Assembly: GCA_902801375.1 (NCBI GenBank)
Contig: CADCIB010000015.1
Coordinates: 1-58,520, forward strand
Length of the DNA: 58,520 nucleotides
DNA from: an uncultured Prevotellaceae bacterium
GTDB lineage: Bacteria; Bacteroidota; Bacteroidia; Bacteroidales; Bacteroidaceae
Direction: 5' to 3'
Numbering within the stretch: the stretch's first letter is position 1; every line of letters starts with the position of its first letter. The notes beneath the pieces are model-generated. The model saw only the letters and a list, made by a program, of their open reading frames with translations, did not search any database and had not been told where the DNA came from. This document shows positions 23,586 to 31,568 of this stretch, piece after piece. The position numbers and the translations under genes were made by a program.

Positions 23586-26210
23586 TTATTTCAATATGTT
23601 CGCCAGCGTGGCGATGAGCGTTCCCACAGAAATCACGCCCGTTCCGATGGCCAGTTTCTCGGCTACGGTCATCTTCGTGAGCGACTTCTGCGGCACCACA
23701 ATCTCGCAACCCGGTTCTGGCTTCGCGTCGTGCCCCACCTTAGCGATGTGGCCGTTCATGTATTTGATGTAGGTACGGCTCTTCTTCGCCTTGTTGGTGA
23801 AGCCGCCCGCCTGGTCGATGTAGTAGCTCACGGACTTGCCCTTGCGGTAGCTGACGGAGTTGGGGTACATCACCTCGCCGTTGATTTTCACCGTCGCATT
23901 GTATTGTGGCACAATCAGGCGGTCGCCTTCGCGGAGGATAATGTCCTCATCGCATCCCGGCTGTGCCAGCGCCTTGTCCAGCTCGATGGCCACAGGATAG
24001 GTTTCCAGCACCTCGTATTTTTTCTGTTGCTGGGTGGTCTTGATATTGGCCAGGTTGGCGTTGTTGGTGCTGGTGGCCAGTTCTATCTGCATCAGCTCAA
24101 ACTCCTCGCGGGCTTTGTTGCGCGCTTCCTCGGCGGCCATGCGCTCCACATCGTTGTAGCGACGCTCCAAACGGGCTCCATGCGTGTAGGCACGGTCGTT
24201 CACACCGCCTGCCGACCGGATGATGTCGCTCAGACGGGCGTCTTTCTTTGGCAGCGTATAGGTGCCGGCAAACATCACCTCACCTTCCACTGTGATGTTC
24301 TGTTGCTCGTAGGATCCAGGACTCTTCCTGACATACACCTGGTCGAAGGGCAACAGGGTGAAGCCTGGTTCGCCGTCAATGACAAAACCGTCCTTGAGGG
24401 CAAACGAGAAGGTGTGGGCTGTCAGCGAGTCGGTGGTGAAGGCTTTCGGGTTGGTAATCCTACGCGAGACATCCACCTTCACCGTCGAAGCCGAGTTCTT
24501 CAGACCGCCGGCCTGCAGGATCAGGTCCTCCAACGTCTCGTTGGCGGCATACTGATAGATGCCGGGGTAGTGCACTTCGCCGTCGATGGTGAGCGTCTGC
24601 TGCTCCATGAGGTCCTGTTTCGTGGGGATAAACAGCACGTCGTTGGGCTTCAGGGGAATATCGGCGACGGTGCCGTTCAGGATGCCGTCCACATCCACCT
24701 GCACCACTTCCAGCGTGCGGTCTTCTTTCATGCGGTGCATCACGGCATGGGCCGTGAAGGCTTCCTCGCGCAGGCCCTCCGCGTTCTCTATCAGCGCCTT
24801 GACCGATGAGATGCTGCCGCCCACCTGATACATGCCTGGGCGGAACACGGCTCCGCGCACCTCAGCCATGTTGCTGAAGCGGTTGAGCACGCTGTCCACG
24901 CTGACAGAGTCTTCATCGTTCACTCGGAAGGTGCTCCAGTCGAACTCCTCGACGTTGTGGATGGAGTATTCCCGGCCGGTCTTGCGCACCACGCGCAACT
25001 GCTTGGTGTAGGCATCGCCCGTGAAACCGCCCGCATAGCGCAGCAGCGTCTGCAGGCTTTCGTTTTTCTTCATTTCATAGTACATGGGGCGTTTCACCTT
25101 GCCCGAAATGTTCACCAAGCAGTCGTAGGCACCCACCACGATGACGTCGTTGTCGGCCAAACGCACATTGCTGCGCAGGTTTCCATTCATAATGAAGTCG
25201 TAGGCATCGACGTTGGCGATGAGTTGGCTGTTGCGATAGACCTTGATACTGCGCAGCGTGCCGATGTCGTTCACGCCGCCGGCCATGTAGAGGGCGTTGA
25301 ACACGGTGGAAAAAGCCGACAGCGTATAGGTGCCGGGCGCTTCCACCTCGCCGTAGATGTTCACGATGATGGAGCGTGTCTGCCCCACGGTGAGCTTCAC
25401 GCTGCTGCTTTGGTAGCGTGCTCCCATGGTGGAACGCAGGCGAGCGTTGGCCTGCTCTACGGTCAGTCCCGCCAATGAAATGGGACCGAAATCCTCGATG
25501 GTCACCTCGCCGTCGGGCGAAATCGTGCCCTCGATGGTCTTCTGCGAGGCGCCATAGACTTCGATAAAGACCACATCGCCCGGTCCCAGACGGTAGTTCT
25601 GGGGTGTGGCGATGTTCATAGCAGGCTCGAAGGTCAGGTTTTCCTTGCTGAACATGTCGCGGCCGAACACCTGGCGCTTATGGCGCAACTGCTCGCGCTC
25701 GGCCAGCAACTGCTGCAGCAGCGCCGCCGTGTCGGGCAGCAGGGTGTTGAGTTCGTCTTCCATCATGAACAGATATTCGTCGTCCTGCATCAGGGAAGAG
25801 TTATCGTAGCGATGCCGAATCTCAGAAGTGCGATATTGGGAATGGTATAACCCATCATCCTTATTTGCGCTTTGAGCATTCCTCACTCCCCGCTCCTCGC
25901 TCCCCACGCCTCGTTTCTCGGCATTGTTCTGCCGCAGACGACTCTGGCCGTTGGTGTTCGTCTCGTTCGAAAGGGCGCCCAGCCCATCCTCGTTTTGCAA
26001 GCGTTCGGCCTTCTTCCTGACGCGGCGAATCTGGTCGATGTTCACGCCACGCTGCACCAGTTTCCTCACTATCTGGGTGTTCACGGTGCCTGCCTCGCGC
26101 TCTTTCAGAATGAAACGCATCACCTGGTCGTCGGTCATGCCCGTCTGTGCCAATGCGCTCAGACTCATCAGCAGACAGCTCATCAGGAGCAAAAAGTATC
26201 TCTTTGTCAT
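23586..26210 (-). CDS. wza: Polysaccharide export protein, Wza-like with multiple SLBB domains
   Basis: An 874-aa protein with signal peptide MTKRYFLLLMSCLLMSLSALAQ. A poly-export (Wza) domain lies near residues 200-290 (LGPGDVVFIEVYGASQ, ISPDGEVTIEDFGPISLAGLTVEQA). At least five SLBB domains follow (for example TINIYGEV-type repeats VNIYGEVEAPGTYTL, VEGEVMFAGTYTLPKKDARLSDIIRSAGG, INGEVMYPNSVSYRKGKSVSYYIDQAGG). A hydrophobic C-terminal helix follows. It is much longer than E. coli Wza, as is normal in Bacteroidetes. Residues 98-115 (RGVGSEERGV) are encoded by a purine-rich simple repeat. First gene of the EPS operon. Confidence 0.9.
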   Translation of the reverse strand: MTKRYFLLLMSCLLMSLSALAQTGMTDDQVMRFILKEREAGTVNTQIVRKLVQRGVNIDQIRRVRKKAERLQNEDGLGALSNETNTNGQSRLRQNNAEKRGVGSEERGVRNAQSANKDDGLYHSQYRTSEIRHRYDNSSLMQDDEYLFMMEDELNTLLPDTAALLQQLLAEREQLRHKRQVFGRDMFSKENLTFEPAMNIATPQNYRLGPGDVVFIEVYGASQKTIEGTISPDGEVTIEDFGPISLAGLTVEQANARLRSTMGARYQSSSVKLTVGQTRSIIVNIYGEVEAPGTYTLSAFSTVFNALYMAGGVNDIGTLRSIKVYRNSQLIANVDAYDFIMNGNLRSNVRLADNDVIVVGAYDCLVNISGKVKRPMYYEMKKNESLQTLLRYAGGFTGDAYTKQLRVVRKTGREYSIHNVEEFDWSTFRVNDEDSVSVDSVLNRFSNMAEVRGAVFRPGMYQVGGSISSVKALIENAEGLREEAFTAHAVMHRMKEDRTLEVVQVDVDGILNGTVADIPLKPNDVLFIPTKQDLMEQQTLTIDGEVHYPGIYQYAANETLEDLILQAGGLKNSASTVKVDVSRRITNPKAFTTDSLTAHTFSFALKDGFVIDGEPGFTLLPFDQVYVRKSPGSYEQQNITVEGEVMFAGTYTLPKKDARLSDIIRSAGGVNDRAYTHGARLERRYNDVERMAAEEARNKAREEFELMQIELATSTNNANLANIKTTQQQKKYEVLETYPVAIELDKALAQPGCDEDIILREGDRLIVPQYNATVKINGEVMYPNSVSYRKGKSVSYYIDQAGGFTNKAKKSRTYIKYMNGHIAKVGHDAKPEPGCEIVVPQKSLTKMTVAEKLAIGTGVISVGTLIATLANILK

Positions 26211-26267
26211 GTCGTTGTTCTTTACAGGTCCTTATTTTATAATAACGCGTAATTTCTAATATTATTG

Positions 26268-26275
26268 CAAAGGTA
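26268..26275 (-). promoter_or_regulatory. -7 element of the EPS operon promoter
   Basis: Minus-strand TACCTTTG about 58 nt before the wza start codon. No good -33 TTG lies 19-21 nt upstream, so an activator may be needed. Confidence 0.5.
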
Positions 26276-26565
26276 AGGCATTTTTTTGAAAAAAGCGGCA
26301 TTTCTGCGTAAGTTTTTGATGTTTTAGGTGGCTATTCTCAATTCGCCCTTGGTGTGGCCACCCATCAACCAATCAGTCCCAACGATGGTTCCGCCTCAAC
26401 CACTTTGTAAAGAAAACTTCGAATTTAAGTGGGCCAAAAATCGCTTCCTTGCAAAAAAAATGTCCGTCGGCCGGAAAAACGGCAAAAATGAGCAGTTTTT
26501 GCAATCCGTTGTAAATAAGCAACTTATAAGAATTGGCCTCTGTCTGGCCGCGCAAGCAATTCTCA

Positions 26566-26622
26566 TTTGCGTCATTTCATGAGGTGATTTGCGTCATTTC
26601 ATGAGGTGATTTGCGTCATTTC
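26566..26622 (-). repeat. Three direct repeats with exact 22-bp period (inverted copy of the 127-182 array)
   Basis: TTTGCGTCATTTC begins at 26566, 26588 and 26610, spaced exactly 22 bp. Its reverse complement contains the GACGCAAAT core of the array at 127-182. The intergenic region 26276-26957 (about 680 bp) holds this array, a further pair of TCACACCCTC motifs at 26643 and 26665 (again 22 bp apart), the wza -7 element and the hydrolase -7 element. I see no gene in it. Confidence 0.7.
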
Positions 26623-26920
26623 AGGCTGCAAGAAACGTCAGATCACACCCTCGCAGCTATTGTCTCACACCCTCAGACATTATCGCTGACCGTCACTTAG
26701 ACCATAAATGACGTCCTTTGGAACCATCTCCACCGTTCGAAGACATGCTGAACGGCGGAATGACCCCACGCTGATGGCTGCTCTTTTCGCTAAAACGCAG
26801 AAAAAAGTAGATGTAAATTTGTCAAAGTGTTTCATCGGAATTTAAGCGCATCAGCACACGTATTTCATGCCTGCCATATTAAATAATGTAAAAAACGAAA
26901 CGCCTCTCGCTTTTTCTTCG

Positions 26921-26928
26921 TATATTTG
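26921..26928 (+). promoter_or_regulatory. -7 element of the hydrolase gene
   Basis: TATATTTG, about 30 nt before the ATG at 26958. No clear -33 element. Confidence 0.5.
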
Positions 26929-26957
26929 CAATTCAATAATCATCAAAGCAGTCAACT

Positions 26958-28112
26958 ATGCGAACCATCGGAATCACCCTCACGCTGCTGGTTTTCCTGA
27001 GTGGAACCTTGCAGGCAAACAACCAGAAACTCACCCGTCAGCAAGCCGAACAGGCCAAGGTTCAGCTGGTGGAGCAGTGGAAACAAGAAATGCGCGATCA
27101 GCTGCGCAGCGACTACCGCGCCCTGGTGATGCACCACGACACCATCAGCATGCCCATCTGGCGCTACATCTATGGCAACGCCCCGCTGGGCGAGCGCTCG
27201 ATGTTCATCTCTATGCATGGTGGTGGAGGCTCTCCCCACTGGCTCAACGACCAGCAATGGGACAACCAAAAGCACCTGTACATACCGCCAGAAGGCCTCT
27301 ATGTGGCTCCACGCGCACCTTGGGATGAGTGGAATATGTGGTTCAAACCGGGCATCGACGAACTCTTCCGCAACCTCATCCATGCAGCGGTGGCCTTCGA
27401 TGGCGTGAACCCCAACCGCATTTACCTGACGGGCTACTCTGCTGGCGGCGACGGCACGTGGCGCATGGCTCCGCGCATGGCCGACACGTGGGCGGCTGCC
27501 TCGATGATGGCTGGCCATCCTGGCGATGTCAGTCTGTTGAACCTCAGAAACCTTCCCTTCATGATCTGGGTGGGCGAACTTGACTCCGCCTACGACCGCA
27601 ACAAGCTGGATGCCCAGCGAGGCGTGGAGCTCGACGAGCTGCAACGGGCTGACCCCGAGGGCTATATCCACGAAACGCACGTGATGAAAGGTATGGGCCA
27701 CTGGATGCTGCGCGCCGACACCGCTGCCATCGCCTGGATGATGAAGCACACACGCAATCCCTATCCGCAGAAGATCGTGTGGCGACAGGATAATGAGGTG
27801 CTCGTCAACGACTTCTACTGGCTCCACATCTCCAACCTCGAACTGGGCAAGGGGAAGACCGTCGTGGTGAGCCGCAAAGGCAACGACATCTACATTGAAA
27901 GTTCCGACTGCCGCGAGCTCACCTTCCTGCTCTGCGACGAGATGATGGATCTCGACCGCCCCATCAGCGTCTATTACCAAGGCCGTCTGCTCTGCAAGAA
28001 GCGCGTGCGCCGCTCCCTCGATCATCTCAGGGAAACCCTCTACGCCCGCAACGACCCCGCCTACGCCTTTCCCGCTTCGCTGACCGTAGTAATGCCGACT
28101 CAGCATCATTAG
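26958..28112 (+). CDS. Secreted alpha/beta hydrolase (esterase/PHB-depolymerase-like)
   Basis: A 384-aa protein with signal peptide MRTIGITLTLLVFLSGTLQAN. It has the alpha/beta-hydrolase nucleophile elbow GYSAGGDG (Ser about residue 162), an oxyanion region FISMHGGGGSP and a late histidine in HVMKGMGHWML. This arrangement matches esterase/depolymerase-like hydrolases often found beside glycan-degradation genes. The substrate cannot be read from sequence. The last 86 bp overlap, on the other strand, the end of the DUF4417 gene of the accessory island. Confidence 0.83.
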   Translation: MRTIGITLTLLVFLSGTLQANNQKLTRQQAEQAKVQLVEQWKQEMRDQLRSDYRALVMHHDTISMPIWRYIYGNAPLGERSMFISMHGGGGSPHWLNDQQWDNQKHLYIPPEGLYVAPRAPWDEWNMWFKPGIDELFRNLIHAAVAFDGVNPNRIYLTGYSAGGDGTWRMAPRMADTWAAASMMAGHPGDVSLLNLRNLPFMIWVGELDSAYDRNKLDAQRGVELDELQRADPEGYIHETHVMKGMGHWMLRADTAAIAWMMKHTRNPYPQKIVWRQDNEVLVNDFYWLHISNLELGKGKTVVVSRKGNDIYIESSDCRELTFLLCDEMMDLDRPISVYYQGRLLCKKRVRRSLDHLRETLYARNDPAYAFPASLTVVMPTQHH

Positions 28113-28839
28113 CATCTTGATTTCTCAGATGCATAATTTGTGTGTTGGGATGCCATATTTGACGTGCCTTTGTACGTAGTTCTATCTTGCTACCATAAAT
28201 AAAGATAGTTTCAGGTCGCAGTTGTCGTTCTAATTCAAAAACACCCTCTTTAAACAACCTTAGCGAAACGTAATTATTCAAAATGCCGTTAGTACTGATA
28301 GCAACAGTACCACCTTCTGACAAACCACAGAAGCAATAATCAAAACTCCTTCGGAAAGACCATCCAACAGTTGGTATGACTATTCCACCTTTTCTTTGGA
28401 CAAGTTGTCCGATGGCCCGACTTCTGAAGACATTGAAACGCTCTTGCCATTGTGAAAGCCGTGGGTCTAACGTAAAGTCGGGCGTGAACATGCCCCTGAA
28501 CCTGCGGAGTATCTCGATATCCCTTTCTGAATATTTCGGATTCCAGATCTGTTCAAAAAACACATCGTCTATAAAGAAATGTACCCAATAGTCATAATTG
28601 TCAGTTGATAACGCCTCCTTGAAATTGATTAGTGGGTATTCTGGTATTCCAAAATACGGCAGTATAGTGGGACATCCCTCTTCTGACAAAAGTAAGTCTT
28701 TTGACAAATCAGCGCGTACGGCACCAAGCCTATTAACTCGAAGATTCCATTCTGCCTGATTCTTCTTTCTGGAGAAGGCTGGCGAAATCATTTTCGCCAG
28801 CTCTGACTCTGAGAACATTGAAAGTTGTCTGCTGTCCAT
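28027..28839 (-). CDS. DUF4417 domain protein with foreign C-terminal tail
   Basis: A 270-aa protein. The body matches the DUF4417 family, which I know from phage and mobile-element gene sets (PYFGIPEYPLI, VHFFIDDVFFEQIW, FRGMFTPDFTLDPRLSQWQERFNVFRSRAIGQL, VIPTVGWSF, VAISTNGI). The last about 28 residues (AESALLRSAKRERRRRGRCGRRGFP) are arginine-rich because they read antisense through the 3' end of the hydrolase gene. This suggests the original C-terminus was lost at an insertion junction near 28112. It follows the immunity-like gene by 3 nt. Confidence 0.72.
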   Translation of the reverse strand: MDSRQLSMFSESELAKMISPAFSRKKNQAEWNLRVNRLGAVRADLSKDLLLSEEGCPTILPYFGIPEYPLINFKEALSTDNYDYWVHFFIDDVFFEQIWNPKYSERDIEILRRFRGMFTPDFTLDPRLSQWQERFNVFRSRAIGQLVQRKGGIVIPTVGWSFRRSFDYCFCGLSEGGTVAISTNGILNNYVSLRLFKEGVFELERQLRPETIFIYGSKIELRTKARQIWHPNTQIMHLRNQDANDAESALLRSAKRERRRRGRCGRRGFP

Positions 28840-28842
28840 CTC

Positions 28843-29256
28843 TCAATTAATTTCTGCAATATACGAACGTTCAAGAACCTCGCCGATGGGCTTACTCCCA
28901 ATTTTGAGCGTTTCCCACAAATCGGTGTCATCGTCAAATTCATAAAGCACATTCCCTTCTCGATGACTCTCCCAAAGGATTTGTCTGCCAATGAACTTGC
29001 CATCCCAACTTCCAATCTTAGGGATACGCCAGAACTTATGAGGATTCGACTCCATAAACAACTCATAGAAGTTACCATCCTCCACATAATAGAATATGAT
29101 AGAAAAGAAGTTCTTCCAGAAATAATTGAATATTTCTTTCGGGTCTTCAGACATCGCATCTCTTATGCACTCATCACTCCAACCTAATTCTGCATTGGTG
29201 ATAACTGGATGAAACTCCAACCAGTTATCTATTACAACTTTCATTTCTTTTTCCAT
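28843..29256 (-). CDS. Candidate immunity protein of a toxin/immunity pair
   Basis: A 137-aa acidic, aromatic-rich soluble protein (FNYFWKNFFSIIFYYVEDGNFYELF, WRIPKIGSWDGKFIGRQILWESH, EFDDDTDLWETL). I do not recognise a named family. Size, acidity, lack of signal peptide and position immediately downstream of and overlapping (16 nt) the candidate toxin gene are those of an immunity protein. That role is inference. The region is AT-rich compared with flanking genes. Confidence 0.55.
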   Translation of the reverse strand: MEKEMKVVIDNWLEFHPVITNAELGWSDECIRDAMSEDPKEIFNYFWKNFFSIIFYYVEDGNFYELFMESNPHKFWRIPKIGSWDGKFIGRQILWESHREGNVLYEFDDDTDLWETLKIGSKPIGEVLERSYIAEIN

Positions 29257-29633
29257 TTCGAAAACTTATTTACAAGATTCCATTCTTTTGCACTCAGTTC
29301 AAGATAGTTGTCCTTACTATGAGTCTTCCTGCCAATCTCACCTGTCTTTGGGTTAACATAGACATTATGAGCATGAGAGTTCTTACCTTCCAAATCAATG
29401 GAGTAGTACAACACGTGATTCTTGTAATAGAAGATATGCTTAATACGTCCAGCGGACTCACTCCAAACGGCGTAAACTGTATCAGCAGTATTTGACATGA
29501 CGGGTGTCTTACCATTGCCGCTTTCGAAATCCTCAATTACCTTTATGCCATCCACGATATCAAGTGTTTTGTACTTTCTGTTTTCTACTGGGATTGACAT
29601 GGTGGATTTGTCAAAACTGCCTCTACCTCCCAT
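29241..29633 (-). CDS. Candidate small toxin or phage-type protein (MGGRGSF start)
   Basis: A 130-aa basic protein. The MGGRGSFD start is seen on phage-derived and polymorphic-toxin-tail proteins. The C-terminal half has Ser-His-Ala-His-Asn (about residues 86-90), then NPKTGEIGRKTHS and a basic tail NKFSKWKKK, compatible with a small nuclease-like fold. Catalysis is not proven from the motifs. Overlap with the acidic protein downstream suggests a toxin/immunity pair. The ATG overlaps the stop codon of a 37-aa ORF (29623-29736). Confidence 0.5.
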   Translation of the reverse strand: MGGRGSFDKSTMSIPVENRKYKTLDIVDGIKVIEDFESGNGKTPVMSNTADTVYAVWSESAGRIKHIFYYKNHVLYYSIDLEGKNSHAHNVYVNPKTGEIGRKTHSKDNYLELSAKEWNLVNKFSKWKKK

Positions 29634-29736
29634 ATCCCAGTCCTCCGAAATAAAGTTCCAGCACTGGCCATTCTATCTTACCCGCTGTAGGCAAGAAGCC
29701 TTTAATATTCTCAAGATGATTTATTATAGGTGTCAT
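29623..29736 (-). CDS. Small ORF (37 aa) preceding the candidate toxin
   Basis: ATG at 29736, TAG at 29625-29623. The product begins MTPIINHLENIKGFLP and ends ELYFGGLGYGR. The stop lies inside the first codons of the toxin-like gene (ATGGGAGGTAG), an arrangement typical of translational coupling. The content is hydrophobic-aromatic and unlike random frames, but the ORF is short. It could be a leader peptide or the remnant of the C-terminus of a larger lost gene. Confidence 0.4.
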   Translation of the reverse strand: MTPIINHLENIKGFLPTAGKIEWPVLELYFGGLGYGR

Positions 29737-29774
29737 AACTATATATAGGTTATGGCCCCTTAATGATGCACGAA

Positions 29775-30524
29775 CTATGCAACCATCGCAGGGGCACGAT
29801 GAATAACTCGGTTATCTATCGCGTCTTGCTGATGGTCATCGTCATCGGACGTAAATATGTGGTATCTCGCAGAAAGGGTAATCCTTCTGACAACTGCTCG
29901 AATGTCAATGCAAAGTGGTCGAGTCTTTGATGCCTTATCATAGAACAAACGACTATGAAGCACCTTTTCGACTACTTCGCAACGCTGAATGTATTCGAAT
30001 GAATGGAGATTATCACATGAATCAAAACTACGAGGAATTATCCCAACAGACAAATTGGAACATCCTGCAAATAAATCAATTGCTTCACAGAAAAGTGAAG
30101 GTGTTAGTTCGTGTACTTTCTTTATGAACTGCTCGCGTATGGCATCCGTGTCAATGTCGCTCCATCTTTGAGCAGAAGTTTCTGATGATTGGCGATTGTT
30201 AAACGTTATACAAAAATCAATGAACGTTGCCAACTCGTCGCCACTGAGTTCGGCAATGTGTCGTCGGGCATTATTGAAGTATGCCCTAAGTTTACGGACG
30301 TGAGCATCCGCCAAAGCAGCGAGCAGGCTTTCACCTATACATCTGCACGCTGTGTCCTCAATCTCTACACCTTGCTCACGGGCTATCACACGAATAGCCT
30401 CAAGGCGTAGCCCACTGGCCTCAATCACCACATCTGCAGAAGTGGTGAATCTCGTCTCAAACAAGTCCCATTTCATTTTAGAGGACTCCAAGGCTTCGGC
30501 CAATATGCTGAGGTATTGGTTCAT
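29775..30524 (-). CDS. Hypothetical protein of the accessory island
   Basis: A 249-aa soluble protein, mostly helical (RLEAIRVIAREQGVEIEDTACRCIGESLLAALADAHVRKLRAYFNNARRHIAELSGDELATFIDFCI). The C-terminus is less regular, with an acid run (FTSDDDDHQQDAID). No family is recognised. It is transcribed in the same direction as the restriction genes, with its own -7 element (TAACTTTG) at 30541-30548 on the minus strand. It may be a partner of the defence genes, which is inference from position only. Confidence 0.6.
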   Translation of the reverse strand: MNQYLSILAEALESSKMKWDLFETRFTTSADVVIEASGLRLEAIRVIAREQGVEIEDTACRCIGESLLAALADAHVRKLRAYFNNARRHIAELSGDELATFIDFCITFNNRQSSETSAQRWSDIDTDAIREQFIKKVHELTPSLFCEAIDLFAGCSNLSVGIIPRSFDSCDNLHSFEYIQRCEVVEKVLHSRLFYDKASKTRPLCIDIRAVVRRITLSARYHIFTSDDDDHQQDAIDNRVIHRAPAMVA

Positions 30525-30540
30525 TTTAACTTGTTTGCTG

Positions 30541-30548
30541 CAAAGTTA
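30541..30548 (-). promoter_or_regulatory. -7 element of the 249-aa gene
   Basis: Minus-strand TAACTTTG, 17 nt before the start codon. The -33 region shows no TTG at the right spacing. Confidence 0.4.
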
Positions 30549-30637
30549 CTACTTTTTCGTAATACTACCATAGAATTACCAGAAAATATTCCATATAAGA
30601 AAATTTTTTTGGAGTTTCCTTTAGTATTAAACAATTT

Positions 30638-31543
30638 CTATTCGTTATTACCAAGGAACGAGATACGTTTCAGCGGCAGCATATTTTTGTCATCGTCTGT
30701 CATCTTGTCGTAGTACTCCTGCCACATGTCGATGAAGTCATTACCATCAATCAAACGAATGAACTCACGCGAGCTGGTGCTGGTATTACGAGCATCGGGC
30801 GAAAATGTACCACTTGTCACGAACAGGGCAATATCGCCTGCACGGAGTACGCCTAAGAGAGCACGTATTTCAGAAGCTCCAATGGCCGTGTCGGGCTTAT
30901 GCTTCACCTGTACTTTGATACGAGGTATCTGCGCTCCCAGCGGATCTAAATAGGCAATGATATCGATACCACCATCTTTACCTTTGGGAGCGATGAAAGG
31001 TGTATGATACCCCATGGCACGAAGCAGAGCAGCAACCATATCCTGAAATTCATAAGGACTCTTCGATACAATATAATGCTTGATGCCCTCTCTGGCATCA
31101 GACTCTAATAAATCAAGGTTCATCGAGTTGTCCTTCTCGGCAGTTTCATCGTTGGGTTCGTCTTCATCCCCTGTTCCATCAGTAATCTCCCGCTTCTTTT
31201 TCCACTCCAAGTAAGCAGCCCTTGCTAGATTCATTACCTCTTCTGGTGATTTTTTCAAAGCCTTTTCTCCTTCTGGGGTAATATACCAAGTCCCGTTTTT
31301 CTTTACGATAAAGCCAGCCTTTTGATAGTCGATGGAATAGAATTGAAAACTATTAGTCCATCGGATATACTGCATTTTCCCAGCCGGCTCTTTTTCCCAG
31401 TCCGTCAGTTCCACATTCTCGTTTACAAACGTATATAATTCCTTGGCAGGCATGCTTCCGCCACGACGACTCATTTCCTTCATCACTGCGTGTAGCGTCT
31501 TGGTGGCGCATGCTTTCGTTCTGCTGAATTTTTCTTTTACCAT
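30638..31543 (-). CDS. Mrr-type restriction endonuclease
   Basis: A 301-aa protein. The N-terminal part (1-95) is a winged-helix Mrr_N-like domain (HAVMKEMSRRGGSMPAKELYTFV, YQKAGFIVKKNGTWYITPEGEKAL). A charged linker follows (about 110-150). The C-terminal Mrr catalytic domain (about 155-285) has FQDMVAALLRAMGYHT, the PD-(D/E)XK elements GKDGGIDIIAYLD and KVQVKHK, and the conserved GDIALFVTSGTFSPDARN. Mrr proteins cut modified DNA (type IV) or act with methylases. It lies 25 nt downstream of the methylase fusion and is probably co-transcribed with it. Confidence 0.88.
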   Translation of the reverse strand: MVKEKFSRTKACATKTLHAVMKEMSRRGGSMPAKELYTFVNENVELTDWEKEPAGKMQYIRWTNSFQFYSIDYQKAGFIVKKNGTWYITPEGEKALKKSPEEVMNLARAAYLEWKKKREITDGTGDEDEPNDETAEKDNSMNLDLLESDAREGIKHYIVSKSPYEFQDMVAALLRAMGYHTPFIAPKGKDGGIDIIAYLDPLGAQIPRIKVQVKHKPDTAIGASEIRALLGVLRAGDIALFVTSGTFSPDARNTSTSSREFIRLIDGNDFIDMWQEYYDKMTDDDKNMLPLKRISFLGNNE

Positions 31544-31568
31544 AACGGAATAATATGTTATCTGTTTC

